Shown here: piece after piece, positions 16,819 to 25,855 of the stretch | Numbering within the stretch: the stretch's first letter is position 1 | Layout of the letters: each line of letters begins with the position of its first letter | Assembly: GCF_030813435.1 (NCBI RefSeq) | Contig: NZ_JAUSUG010000023.1 | Location: 1-64,000 of the forward strand | Length of the DNA: 64,000 bases | Origin: Evansella vedderi | GTDB lineage: Bacteria; Bacillota; Bacilli; Bacillales; Salisediminibacteriaceae | Reading direction: 5' to 3' | Made by a program: the position numbers and the translations under genes | Notes under the pieces: generated by a model | What the model was told of the DNA's origin: nothing | Databases searched by the model: none | What the model saw: only the letters and a program-made list of their open reading frames with translations

Positions 16819-19800
16819 GTGGATCTATGTCTGAAGATAAGCTAGTACAAGAAACTACAGCAAATTATTTTCGAGATGAATTAAAATGGGATTCTGTGTT
16901 TGCTTACAATACAGAAATACTTGGACTAGACGGAACCCTAGGAAGAACATCTGAAAAAGAAGTGGTCCTATTACGCTACCTTAGACATGCACTCAAGACT
17001 TTAAATCCTGGGCTACCAGATGTAGCTTATGAAGATGCGATACATCAAATTACTGAATTAAATGTTTCAAAATCAATGATACAAGTAAATCGTGATAAAT
17101 ATTCCATATTTAAAAATGGCGTACAAGTATCTTATAGAAATAACAAAGGATTAATAGAGAAAAAAAGGCTTCGGGTTTTCAACTTTGGAGACCCGAGAGC
17201 TAACCATTTCTTGATTGTAAGAGAAATGTGGGTAAAAGGTAAGGTATATCGTCGACGTCCAGATATTATTGGTTTTGTGAATGGTATTCCCTTACTTTTT
17301 ATTGAATTAAAAAATGTGCACCGTGATATTCGACAGGCTTATGAAGGCAACTTAAGCGATTATAAAGATACCATTCCCCATTTGTTTGATCACAATGCTT
17401 TTGTATTTTTAAGTAACGGTGATGAAGGTAAAATAGGGTCAATTTCGAGTAAATACGAGCATTTCAATGAATGGAAGCGTTTAAGTGAAGAAGATGCTGG
17501 TGTTGTAGATTTTGAAACATTACTCAAAGGAATGTGTACAAAAGAAAACTTCATGGACATATTTGAAAACTTTATTCTGTTTGATGATAGCTCAGGAAAG
17601 GCTATTAAAATTGTTGCTCGTAACCACCAATATCTTGGTGTAAATAGAGCGATTGAAGCAGTAAAGAATAGAGAATCATTAGATGGTAAATTAGGGGTAT
17701 TTTGGCATACTCAAGGAAGTGGAAAGTCATACTCTATGGTTTTCTTTACCGAAAAAGTACATCGGAAAATAGAAGGTAACTTCACATTTTTAATTGTTAC
17801 TGATAGAGAAGATTTAGATAGTCAAATTTATAAGACTTTTGCAGGAACAGGAGCTGTAGGTGATGAGAGCTCTAAAGCAGGGTCAGGCAAGCATTTAGAA
17901 CAACTATTAAGCTCTGATCATGAATATGTTTTCTCAATGATTCACAAATTTAACCAAGAAGTAGATCCTAATAAGCCTTATTCAAAACGTAATGATATTA
18001 TTGTTATCTCAGATGAAGCTCACCGTACACAATATGGCCGACTGGCTTTAAATATGCGAAATGCACTACCTAATGCACACTATATTGGTTTTACGGGTAC
18101 ACCATTATTTAAAGATGACCAAATTACTAAAAGGTTATTTGGTGACTATGTATCTACCTACGATTTCCAAAAAGCTGTTGATGATAATGCTACTGTACCG
18201 TTGTTTTATGATAACCGTGGTGAAAAACTCAATCTATCAACAAGGGATATAAACCAAAAGATTGCAGAGAAGTTAGAAGAGACGGAGCTAGATCAAGATC
18301 AACAGGCAAGATTAGAAAAAGAGCTGGCGCGCGAGTATCATATTCTTACTGCTGAGAAACGGTTAGAAGCCATTGCAAAGGATTTTGTAGAGCACTATTC
18401 AACTCGTTGGGAAACAGGAAAAGCAATGTTGGTTTGTTTAGACAAGATTACAGTTGTAAGAATGTATAATCTAATTCAAAAATATTGGAACGAAAAAATA
18501 CAAGATGTTGAAAGAACTATAGGTACAATAGAAGACGAGCAAGAAGAAGCATTTGCTAAGAGGAAGCTCCACTGGTTAAAAGAAACAGAAATGGCTGTTG
18601 TGGTCAGTGAAGAACAAGGTGAAATTCAGAAATTTAAGAAGTGGGATTTAGATATTATTCCACATAGAGAAAAAATGAAAAACGGTTATGAAACTGATGA
18701 TGGTAGACGAATAGATTTAGATACTGCTTTTAAAAATCAGAATCATCCATTACGAGTTGCACTAGTTTGTGCCATGTGGTTAACAGGTTTTGATGTACCA
18801 AGTCTCTCAACTTTGTATTTAGATAAACCATTAAGAGCACATACGTTAATGCAAACAATTGCAAGAGCAAATCGTGTTCATGAAGGAAAAAACAATGGTT
18901 TAATAGTGGACTACTGTGGAATTCTAAAAAACTTAAGAGAAGCCTTAGCCACATTTGCTACAGGACAAGAAGGCGGTAACGATGGTAAAGATCCAGTTAA
19001 ACCCGATGAAGAGTTGCTAGAAGCTTTAAGGGAGACAATTGAGGCTACAAAAACTTATCTATTAACGAGACGGTTTAGTTTAGATAGTATGTCAGAGAAA
19101 AAAGGTTTTGACTTAATAGCAACAATAAATAAGGCAAAAGAAGCTGTTAATGAAAATGAAGAAACTAGAAAAAGGTATGAAATTCTCGCTCGACAAGTAT
19201 TTAAAAAGTTTAAGGCTTGTATCAATATTAAAGAGGTTAACCAGTTTAGAGGTGACTATAATAATATTGATATTATTTACAAAAAACTACAGGATGATAA
19301 AGAAAAAGCTGACATTTCGGAAGTATTACGGGAAATGCATGCAATTGTAGATAAATCAATTACAATATCATCACATCAAATAAAAGAAGATAGCCGCTTA
19401 TATGATATCAGTAATATTGATTTTGATAGGTTAAAAGAGGAATTTAAAAAATCACCTATCAAAAATACGACTGTTCATAATTTAAATGAAGTAGTGGAAA
19501 AGCGACTGAGTCAGATGATAAAGAAAAACCCATTACGTATCGACTATTATCAGAAATATCAAGAAATTATAAACGATTACAACAAGGAAAAAGATAGAGC
19601 GACAATAGAGGAAACCTTCGAACAAATCCTTAGATTCGTAAAGGATTTAAATGAAGAAGAAAAGCGTGGAGTTAAAGAAGGTTTGGATGAAGAAAAATTA
19701 GCACTCTATGATTTGCTTATTTCAGAAAAAAAGCTTACGAATAAGGAACGAGAAAAGATTAAAGAAGTCGGAAAAGAATTACTTGAAGTTTTGAAGGCAG

Positions 19801-20006
19801 AAAAGTTAAACATGAGTAACTGGAGAGAAAAAGAATCTACAAAAGCAGATGTGAAAACTTTTATCTATAACTATCTTTATGATGAGAATACTGGATTGCC
19901 AATAGAACAATATACTCCCGAAGATGTTGAGTATAAAGCTAACGTTGTATTTGAACATATATTTAATCAATATAGTAGCTCTAGTGATCATGTATATACT
20001 GCATAA
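16815..20006 (+). CDS. hsdR: Type I restriction enzyme HsdR
   Basis: This 1063-aa motor-nuclease subunit translocates and cuts unmodified DNA. The N-terminal PD-(D/E)xK nuclease has RRPD with Asp150 and IELK near residues 162-165. The SF2 translocase follows, with HTQGSGKS near 298-305, DEAH at 400-403, FTGTP near 426 and the QTIARANR motif VI near 685. A helical C-terminal domain that binds the methyltransferase ends the protein. All catalytic motifs are intact. It starts within the hsdS stop (ATGA) and ends at a strong bidirectional terminator at 20111-20146. Confidence 0.96.
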   Translation: MSGSMSEDKLVQETTANYFRDELKWDSVFAYNTEILGLDGTLGRTSEKEVVLLRYLRHALKTLNPGLPDVAYEDAIHQITELNVSKSMIQVNRDKYSIFKNGVQVSYRNNKGLIEKKRLRVFNFGDPRANHFLIVREMWVKGKVYRRRPDIIGFVNGIPLLFIELKNVHRDIRQAYEGNLSDYKDTIPHLFDHNAFVFLSNGDEGKIGSISSKYEHFNEWKRLSEEDAGVVDFETLLKGMCTKENFMDIFENFILFDDSSGKAIKIVARNHQYLGVNRAIEAVKNRESLDGKLGVFWHTQGSGKSYSMVFFTEKVHRKIEGNFTFLIVTDREDLDSQIYKTFAGTGAVGDESSKAGSGKHLEQLLSSDHEYVFSMIHKFNQEVDPNKPYSKRNDIIVISDEAHRTQYGRLALNMRNALPNAHYIGFTGTPLFKDDQITKRLFGDYVSTYDFQKAVDDNATVPLFYDNRGEKLNLSTRDINQKIAEKLEETELDQDQQARLEKELAREYHILTAEKRLEAIAKDFVEHYSTRWETGKAMLVCLDKITVVRMYNLIQKYWNEKIQDVERTIGTIEDEQEEAFAKRKLHWLKETEMAVVVSEEQGEIQKFKKWDLDIIPHREKMKNGYETDDGRRIDLDTAFKNQNHPLRVALVCAMWLTGFDVPSLSTLYLDKPLRAHTLMQTIARANRVHEGKNNGLIVDYCGILKNLREALATFATGQEGGNDGKDPVKPDEELLEALRETIEATKTYLLTRRFSLDSMSEKKGFDLIATINKAKEAVNENEETRKRYEILARQVFKKFKACINIKEVNQFRGDYNNIDIIYKKLQDDKEKADISEVLREMHAIVDKSITISSHQIKEDSRLYDISNIDFDRLKEEFKKSPIKNTTVHNLNEVVEKRLSQMIKKNPLRIDYYQKYQEIINDYNKEKDRATIEETFEQILRFVKDLNEEEKRGVKEGLDEEKLALYDLLISEKKLTNKEREKIKEVGKELLEVLKAEKLNMSNWREKESTKADVKTFIYNYLYDENTGLPIEQYTPEDVEYKANVVFEHIFNQYSSSSDHVYTA

Positions 20007-20110
20007 AATTAATTAGGATAATCTAAATACAACTTAAATATTATTCGGACCCTATCTAAATCTGCAAGTGTTTTTAGTTTGCAATTTGAAAGTTATTAGC
20101 TTTAAATAGC

Positions 20111-20146
20111 TAATATAACCCTCTTTGTCAAAAGAGGGTTATATTA
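20111..20146. terminator. Bidirectional terminator between hsdR and the ABC-3C operon
   Basis: TAATATAACCCTCTTT (20111-20126) and AAAGAGGGTTATATTA (20131-20146) form a perfect 16-bp stem with a GTCA loop. It separates two convergent operons and can serve both. Confidence 0.9.
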
Positions 20147-20152
20147 GAGAGT

Positions 20153-22090
20153 CTATTTTTCTGGCCATCCATTTGGGATTAACCCATTTTCTCCTTTTTT
20201 CCACCTATATCTAACAGAAGATTTATATTTATCATGATTTTTAAAATATGCATGCTCTAAAACTATAACCTGTAGGGATTCTTGTCTATCTACTTCTTTA
20301 AATAATAATTCAAAGAATTGTAATAAAGATGTCCTCTCATTATCAAGTTCTACTTCACCAGGCTCCTTATCAGGTGGAAAATATGGACGACTTAATTGAT
20401 CAAACAGTAAAACTCCTGGAACTGGGGAGTTAACCTTAGCAAAATGTCGATGCATTGCTAACAAAAGTGAAACGTGTAATGAAAGGTAGTTCTCATCCGA
20501 ACCTACATCACGCATGCTCTCACTGTGTGTAGAGAGAGAAACACCGACATTTAAGTTTTTCAAGTTTATATATACGGGAGAATCTTCATATCTTTTTTCA
20601 AAAGGTAAATCTTTAATTATACTGGTAGCTGTTAAAGAAATACGTCTCTCGATGTTATCTAATGCTTCTTTCTTTTCTAATAAATTTACTTCATCTTCCA
20701 ATTTATTAAGTTTTTCCTTTAAGTTTGCTAATGTTTCCTTTTCCTTTAGTCCATTTTCATTAATATTATTCTCTATACTTTCCATGTATAAACTTATTCT
20801 ACCAATCGTTTTATACCTTCGTTGTAAGATACTGAACTTATTGTGTGCATGTTCATTCTCTTTTACTAATGTTTCAATTTGGAGTTTATAATCTTCAACT
20901 TGTATTTCGGACTTTTCAACATCATTTTTTAGGCTTTGAATATATTTATCTAGTTTAGGTCTATCCCGTTCTACTTCTTTTAAATCATTATTAACGTTAT
21001 TTACTAACTGTTTAATAGTTTTGATAGGAGCTACAACTCTTGTTAAATTACTATCGCACAAAGGACATGAATTAGGATCAGAAGGATTTTTAAATACATT
21101 GACTATTTCTAGTTTTCTTTTTTGTTTTTGTACTGTTTTATCAAAGTCATTAACTGCTTCCATTTTATTCTGTGCTGTACGAATTTTATTTTTTAACTCT
21201 ACTATCCTTGCATGTTCTTCAGCTAAGAGCTTATAGAGTTCAGGTAATTTATCTTCTACAACTTCTGTATTTTGTGTAAAATCCCAATTCTGCACTTTAT
21301 TTAATATAGACTCTAATTCTGCATTACTTACTGAATTTTCAGGTGCATCACATAAACCCAACTGGGCTGCTTCTTGAACTAGGCCTAATGCTTTAGAAGC
21401 TCCTCCATTCACTATACTAGATTCAATGATTAATTTCTTTTCGAGTCTTTCTACAAGTTTTCTAATTTTTTGATACTCTAACTCTGCCTCCAATGTTTTT
21501 TCATCAACAACTCCAAAGAAATAGGGGATAGACTCAATAATACTTATCTTTTTATCTGGTTCATTTGCACCTCTTAACAATGTATTTTTACTTATGATTA
21601 CATCATCATCTTGTAACAAATAAGGCATTGTATTTCTTAAAGTTATTCTTCTGGAGATTGTACTTTTTCCAAAGGATTCTGAGTTTACATTACCAATACC
21701 TATTAAACGTTCAAAGTGAGCAAGTCCCCCTTCTAAATTTGTTTTTTTACTAAGATAAGAAGCATTTTCAGGTATTTTAATGTTTGAACCGATATCAAAA
21801 TGCACTTCTTGACTTGACTTATAACCCGGCTTAGGAATTTTCCTATAAAAAGAAAATTGGGTACTTCCTTTTACCCATAGTATTCCTACCCAACTTAAAC
21901 AGGATCGTACATAACTAGGTATATGACATTGACTTGCTCCCATAACGTAATCAATTATTTCAGGTATTGCAGATTTACCAGTTTGAGAATCGCCGGTGAT
22001 AATATTAACAGTCTCTAATTCAAACGTAACTTCACTCTTTTCACCGTGATGACTATAAAGTATTATTTTTTTTATATTCCATCTTTTCAT
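20153..22090 (-). CDS. ABC-3C system ATPase (DUF3732, Rad50/SMC-like)
   Basis: This 645-aa ABC ATPase of the SMC/Rad50 type belongs to the DUF3732 group. Walker A is GDSQTGKS at residues 33-40. Two coiled-coil arms (about 205-300 and 370-490) flank a zinc-hook-like CPLC near residue 348, as in Rad50. The second nucleotide-binding half holds the LLLAMHRHF helix and PGVLLFDQLSRPYF, the Walker B region typical of this family. It is the last gene of a three-gene operon: its start overlaps the middle-component stop (ATGA). In ABC-three-component systems, known as predicted conflict systems, the ATPase is thought to sense foreign nucleoprotein and license the nuclease. Motifs are visible; the mechanism is inferred from the family. 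Confidence 0.85.
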   Translation of the reverse strand: MKRWNIKKIILYSHHGEKSEVTFELETVNIITGDSQTGKSAIPEIIDYVMGASQCHIPSYVRSCLSWVGILWVKGSTQFSFYRKIPKPGYKSSQEVHFDIGSNIKIPENASYLSKKTNLEGGLAHFERLIGIGNVNSESFGKSTISRRITLRNTMPYLLQDDDVIISKNTLLRGANEPDKKISIIESIPYFFGVVDEKTLEAELEYQKIRKLVERLEKKLIIESSIVNGGASKALGLVQEAAQLGLCDAPENSVSNAELESILNKVQNWDFTQNTEVVEDKLPELYKLLAEEHARIVELKNKIRTAQNKMEAVNDFDKTVQKQKRKLEIVNVFKNPSDPNSCPLCDSNLTRVVAPIKTIKQLVNNVNNDLKEVERDRPKLDKYIQSLKNDVEKSEIQVEDYKLQIETLVKENEHAHNKFSILQRRYKTIGRISLYMESIENNINENGLKEKETLANLKEKLNKLEDEVNLLEKKEALDNIERRISLTATSIIKDLPFEKRYEDSPVYINLKNLNVGVSLSTHSESMRDVGSDENYLSLHVSLLLAMHRHFAKVNSPVPGVLLFDQLSRPYFPPDKEPGEVELDNERTSLLQFFELLFKEVDRQESLQVIVLEHAYFKNHDKYKSSVRYRWKKGENGLIPNGWPEK

Positions 22091-22587
22091 AACGATAACC
22101 CCATTACATTATAAATAATTATTGATGATTGAAGCTGGCCACACCAATTTCCAAATCTTTTAGAAATTAACATTATGTCTTTTAATTCTGATGCTTTTTC
22201 TGACTTAAGGATGTTATTTAATTTACTTTGAGTTAAACCTGAATTATTTGATTTTAGTTTACCTGTCTTATTATCAATATCTATTATTTTATTGTTGATT
22301 CCAAATATAATAGCATCTTTTGTAAAACTACTTGATGTTTCTATTCTTTGTGGTAATCCAATTAGAGACTGGGGTCCCCTTGATAGCCAGGTTAATAGTC
22401 CTGTTGCATTAGACGTACCTTTAAATGTTTCTCTTACCTTATTTGACAATGATATAGGTAGTGTTAATAAAATAATGGGAAATTCACAACCATCTTTATT
22501 CTGCTCTTCAAACCCTTTTAGAAATGACCAAAGAACTATAGAGCAAAGTGCGGGGTTTGTGGATGAGTAAATGTCAGTTGAAATCAT
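22087..22587 (-). CDS. ABC-3C system middle component
   Basis: This 166-aa protein lies between the ATPase and nuclease genes of the ABC-3C operon. It has the short helical layout of the middle component: NPALCSIVLWSFLKGFEEQ near residue 11, FPIILLTLPISL near 36 and LLTWLSRGP near 65. It contains no catalytic motif. It probably bridges the ATPase and the nuclease subunit. It overlaps the ATPase gene by 4 bases and starts 5 bp after the nuclease gene stop. Identification depends mainly on position and on the LPxxL pattern. Confidence 0.78.
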   Translation of the reverse strand: MISTDIYSSTNPALCSIVLWSFLKGFEEQNKDGCEFPIILLTLPISLSNKVRETFKGTSNATGLLTWLSRGPQSLIGLPQRIETSSSFTKDAIIFGINNKIIDIDNKTGKLKSNNSGLTQSKLNNILKSEKASELKDIMLISKRFGNWCGQLQSSIIIYNVMGLSL

Positions 22588-22592
22588 TAATC

Positions 22593-23801
22593 TTACTCCT
22601 CACTGCTTATTCTTTCTTTAAAATTAATATGCCAACCTACTTCTAATTCCTCAGACAATTGTTGGTATGTACCTTGAACTAAAAAGGGTTGTTTCCAATT
22701 TGTTCGAATTGGAACTATGTCTAATGGGGCTTTATTATGTGACCAATCTAACAATTCTCGTCCTTTAATAATCAATTCATTTTCTTCCTTATCAGAAAGG
22801 TCTTCTCTCATCGGATGAAAAGTATCTCCCCATACCTTTATCAAACGCTTATCTAGTCTATCTAGGTCTGTACTGTTAACAAAATCCTCTTCTAACCACT
22901 TTTCTCTTTGGTTACGTGCTTGCCATCTTGAGATTGCAGCTCTTTTTTTTCGATATTCTCCTCCTTTTACAAGATCAATTTGTTTTGACATTATTTGACC
23001 AATCTCTTCTTCAACATTGATTTCATCTTCAATTTCACTAAAATCATCTGGGAGATTTTCCTCTTGAAAACTAGAAAGTAAAGTAAAGATGTGTTGAGTT
23101 AATTCTTCTTTTTTTATCTCGCGCTCAGTCTCATTAATAAGTCCTAACACAACTCTTCTATCCCACCATTCAATTAGTCTTTCAATTAGATTATTTCTTA
23201 AATTGGTTGGAACAGTATTTTTAATTCTTTTTTCTACCTCTATATTTATGTCGTTAACATTAAAATTATCTGCATGAATTGTTATCCTATTGACTAATTC
23301 TTCTTTTTGCTTAATTGTTAAGTTGAAAAATGCTTCACATCCTGCTGCTCTTTTGTTATAGGGTAATTCTTTTTTATCTTTTTTAGCTTTTTCTCTAGCT
23401 TCTATAACTCTTTTTGCTTCGGTTTCGAGTAGATCAATTACATCTTTACGATCCAATGCTTTATTAGAGAGTTTTTTTAAAGGACAGGTTTCCTCAATTT
23501 CGTTAGGTGTAACAAATATAAAGTAAGTGATTTCATCCATTTCTTGCTTTTCAAGTTTATTTGCCCAAATTCTAATAGTCTTCCACAAACCATCGTTCTT
23601 TTCATTTAATTTACTTTTTTTCAATACACTGTGTTTTATTTGATAAAGTTTCTTTTCTTCAGTAGCTTCTACATAGACATCATCTTCTGTTTCAATGCTA
23701 ACTCTGTCATGATCACCAGCATCTAAGAGACATATTAGTCCATACATTCCTTGAAAATAATATCCTAAAAAAGAGTGATCAGCTGAATGAGGATTAGACA
23801 T
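22593..23801 (-). CDS. ABC-3C system nuclease subunit (Cap4-like N-terminus, ABC-3C CTD)
   Basis: This is a 402-aa protein. The N-terminal 110 residues (SFLGYYFQGMYGLICLL, ETEDDV, LYQIKH) match the PD-(D/E)xK-type nuclease fold of Cap4/DUF4297 proteins, with Glu/Asp near residue 40 and Gln-x-Lys near 53-55. The C-terminus (about 300-402, with RWQARNQREKWLEEDFV and VGWHINF) matches the ABC-3C C-terminal domain, where a VGWHP-F ending is typical. It is the first gene of the operon and is divergent from the HEPN gene by 160 bp. It is the likely effector that cuts DNA. The fold is inferred from motif spacing, not from a search. Confidence 0.8.
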   Translation of the reverse strand: MSNPHSADHSFLGYYFQGMYGLICLLDAGDHDRVSIETEDDVYVEATEEKKLYQIKHSVLKKSKLNEKNDGLWKTIRIWANKLEKQEMDEITYFIFVTPNEIEETCPLKKLSNKALDRKDVIDLLETEAKRVIEAREKAKKDKKELPYNKRAAGCEAFFNLTIKQKEELVNRITIHADNFNVNDINIEVEKRIKNTVPTNLRNNLIERLIEWWDRRVVLGLINETEREIKKEELTQHIFTLLSSFQEENLPDDFSEIEDEINVEEEIGQIMSKQIDLVKGGEYRKKRAAISRWQARNQREKWLEEDFVNSTDLDRLDKRLIKVWGDTFHPMREDLSDKEENELIIKGRELLDWSHNKAPLDIVPIRTNWKQPFLVQGTYQQLSEELEVGWHINFKERISSEE

Positions 23802-23961
23802 TTCATCACCACCATATATAATAGTATTTTACTAGTTACTATTATACAAAAAAATATTTGTAATATCTTGGTTTATTATCAAGAAAATTGCTAAAATAGA
23901 TCATAATATGATTTTAATTGGAACGTATTAACTTAAAATACATTTGAGGGAGGAAATGATA

Positions 23962-25317
23962 ATGGAGGAAGTAATAAGAAAATTAATAAAGAATATAGAT
24001 GGTGAAATTGATATGAAATTTGATTATGAAAACGTAGACTCTAATATAAGATTATCTAAGGCTAGGTGGAAAGTCGTTTTTTATATTATACTATCTGATA
24101 ATGAAGAAACTAATCTGTCTATGATAGACGAATATATAGCTAATTTAAGTGATATTGATAGCTTAATAGAAGAAAATAATACCGAGATATGGATAGGTAA
24201 TGAATCATTGACTATCTATCACGAAGATTGGCCAAAAGAATATTACATTGAACTTGAAAAAAGTGATTTCACAACAATATTCAGTATTATAAAAGACTTT
24301 ATTTCTTTAAAATATATACCGGTACTAGCATGCTATAGAGAAGATTACTTTGAAGTATTAATAAACCATTCTGAAATAGTATGGGGCGATGGTTTATCTC
24401 ACATTTCTGTTGTTGCAGATAAAAAAGAAAATATTAAAGAAAAAATTTTTTATGAAATAACACCAATTTCGAAAGAATTCTCAACAATAATAATGAATAA
24501 TCAATTTTATAGTCATATTGAAGTTGAAGATAGTTTTACCACATTAAAGGTTTATAATGTTAACACAAATACCAACATTTCTATGGACTCACAAGAAATT
24601 GAAGAAAAGCTATTATATTATGCTAAATGTATATTGTTTGACCTATCTTATAAATACTCAGTGACAATAACTTTTGAAGAATTGCCTATGGACGATGAAG
24701 ACGAAGGGGACTTTGAATATATTTCTGAAGAATTAAATGAAATAAAAGCACCTTATTTAAAAAAAGAATATGATCCCGATTTGCTGGATTACTATCATAG
24801 AGCTTTGGAAATGTCAGAAAGTGAATTTAAATATTTAGCATATTATCAAGTATTAGAATGCATATTTGATGAAGTTTACTTGCATGAGACAGTGCAGGAT
24901 GTAAAGCAAATTATGAATTCCAATTGGTTCTCCTCATATAAAGATAGTGATATTAGAGAAGTAATAGAAACAGTGGACAAATACAATAAATCAAAAAATG
25001 ATAGAGAAAAATTAAAGTTGGTATTAGAGAGATATTTTAAAGGTGAGGTTCACGAAGAAGCCTATCTCTTAGCAAATAGAGACATTACTAAAATATTAAA
25101 GAATGAACTTAATAAAATTAGTCAAGATAAGGATGTAAAAGATTTACAAAAATTAGCAACAGTTCTATATGATTTTAGGTGTGCTTGTACTCATTCAAAT
25201 AGAACATTCCCTTTTAGAGCTAGTTATGATAAGACGAATGAAGAGTTAAAGGTATATATTAAATTAATAAAGCAGGTTGTAGAAAAAGTTATTCAAAATT
25301 ACGTATATATCTCATAA
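23962..25317 (+). CDS. HEPN-motif protein (Apea-like), putative antiviral RNase
   Basis: This is a 451-aa acidic protein. The C-terminal 170 residues look like an Apea-type HEPN domain: YYQVLECIFDEVY near residue 293 and the RNase signature Arg406-CACT-His411 (R-x4-H) near the end. HEPN domains with this motif are metal-independent RNases in toxins and abortive-infection proteins. The N-terminal 270 residues are unassigned and may sense infection. The start at 23962 fits a GAGGGAGG site 8 bases upstream; earlier in-frame starts overlap that site. It is divergent from the ABC-3C operon and is the last gene before attR. It may be an independent system or a partner of ABC-3C. Confidence 0.65.
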   Translation: MEEVIRKLIKNIDGEIDMKFDYENVDSNIRLSKARWKVVFYIILSDNEETNLSMIDEYIANLSDIDSLIEENNTEIWIGNESLTIYHEDWPKEYYIELEKSDFTTIFSIIKDFISLKYIPVLACYREDYFEVLINHSEIVWGDGLSHISVVADKKENIKEKIFYEITPISKEFSTIIMNNQFYSHIEVEDSFTTLKVYNVNTNTNISMDSQEIEEKLLYYAKCILFDLSYKYSVTITFEELPMDDEDEGDFEYISEELNEIKAPYLKKEYDPDLLDYYHRALEMSESEFKYLAYYQVLECIFDEVYLHETVQDVKQIMNSNWFSSYKDSDIREVIETVDKYNKSKNDREKLKLVLERYFKGEVHEEAYLLANRDITKILKNELNKISQDKDVKDLQKLATVLYDFRCACTHSNRTFPFRASYDKTNEELKVYIKLIKQVVEKVIQNYVYIS

Positions 25318-25441
25318 TAATAGTTGTATGAGTTTTACTTTTATAGTTAAGAAATAAAAATGGGTCATATCAACTCAATACATGTGAAGTGTGGAAACTA
25401 AAGAAAAATGTAATTATTCACCAGGATTAAAGATTCAAATC

Positions 25442-25473
25442 CCTTTACACAAATTTTACACATCACCCACACA
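25442..25473. repeat. Right arm-type integrase site candidates
   Basis: CCTTTACACA (25442-25451), ATTTTACACA (25453-25462) and the weaker CACCCACACA (25464-25473) are in the same orientation and near-11-bp phase as the repeats at 1507-1537. They lie 34-65 bp inside attR. Confidence 0.6.
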
Positions 25474-25506
25474 AAACCTTATAATATCAACACTTTAAGA
25501 CCTATA

Positions 25507-25529
25507 TCGACCCCGACCACCGGTGCCAT
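25507..25529 (+). repeat. attR core
   Basis: This is an exact copy of 18 bases of the tRNA-Leu(CAA) 3' end, then GCCAT in place of ACCAT. It marks the right end of the element. The flank beyond it should be the original sequence downstream of the tRNA. Confidence 0.92.
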
Positions 25530-25564
25530 TACAGTAAGTTAGGTTTAGTTTAATAATAATTAAT

Positions 25565-25610
25565 GACTCACAAGTGTTGTAAATCAACGTCTGTGAGTTT
25601 TTTGTTTTTT
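25565..25610 (+). terminator. Original terminator of the tRNA array, displaced by the element
   Basis: ACTCACA pairs with TGTGAGT, with an inner GTTG/CAAC stem, followed by TTTTTTG. It lies 40 bp after attR and has no gene directly upstream now. Before integration it would have followed tRNA-Leu at the normal distance. Confidence 0.75.
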
Positions 25611-25629
25611 GAGGAAAGGATATAGTTTA

Positions 25630-25850
25630 GGATACCTGTCCCAAGCTTTGGTAAAGGCGTTAGTGTACTAGAGCGACTTACTCCACTTTATGGTAACCAA
25701 GCTTTAAGGAACAATTGGTAAAGCGAATTTCGGTTAAAAATTATCGACCGTGAAGGTAATCAGTTAACCCTTGCTTGATACGAAGACAAGCAGGACTTCA
25801 TGATAAACTGGCCAAACTTATGTAGCATATAAGAAAAATGTGTTATATAG
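25630..25850 (+). pseudogene. Decayed gene relic
   Basis: In one frame 25641-25724 reads PVPSFGKGVSVLERLTPLYG and NQALRNNW, then a stop. A following stretch reads SEFRLKIIDREGNQLTLA, a TGA, and YEDKQDFMINWP. These look like real protein fragments interrupted by stops and a frame change. There is no start or ribosome site. The parent family is not recognised. A related short DNA segment, GCGTTAGTRTACTRGARC, recurs at about 25884-25901, suggesting duplicated or rearranged debris. Confidence 0.5.
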
Positions 25851-25855
25851 GTAAA

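Larger units (their letters stand above)
1365..25524. mobile_element. Integrated element with backbone and defence cargo
   Basis: The 18-bp core TCGACCCCGACCACCGGT from the tRNA-Leu 3' end (1365-1382) is repeated exactly at 25507-25524. A tyrosine integrase lies just inside the left end and reads toward the tRNA. The backbone (1531-7484) carries integrase, a DUF771 protein, HTH regulators and a Rep-like protein. The cargo (8123-25317) is mostly antiphage-type genes. No relaxase-coupling protein pair, type IV secretion genes or phage structural genes are present. It therefore looks like a mobilisable or satellite-type genomic island, not a conjugative element or an intact prophage. Boundaries are directly visible; the element class is inferred. 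Confidence 0.93.

Noticed and set aside
1365-25524. The element as an integrative conjugative element or an intact prophage
   Set aside because: No coupling protein, type IV secretion, relaxase of certain identity, portal, terminase or capsid genes are present between the att sites.
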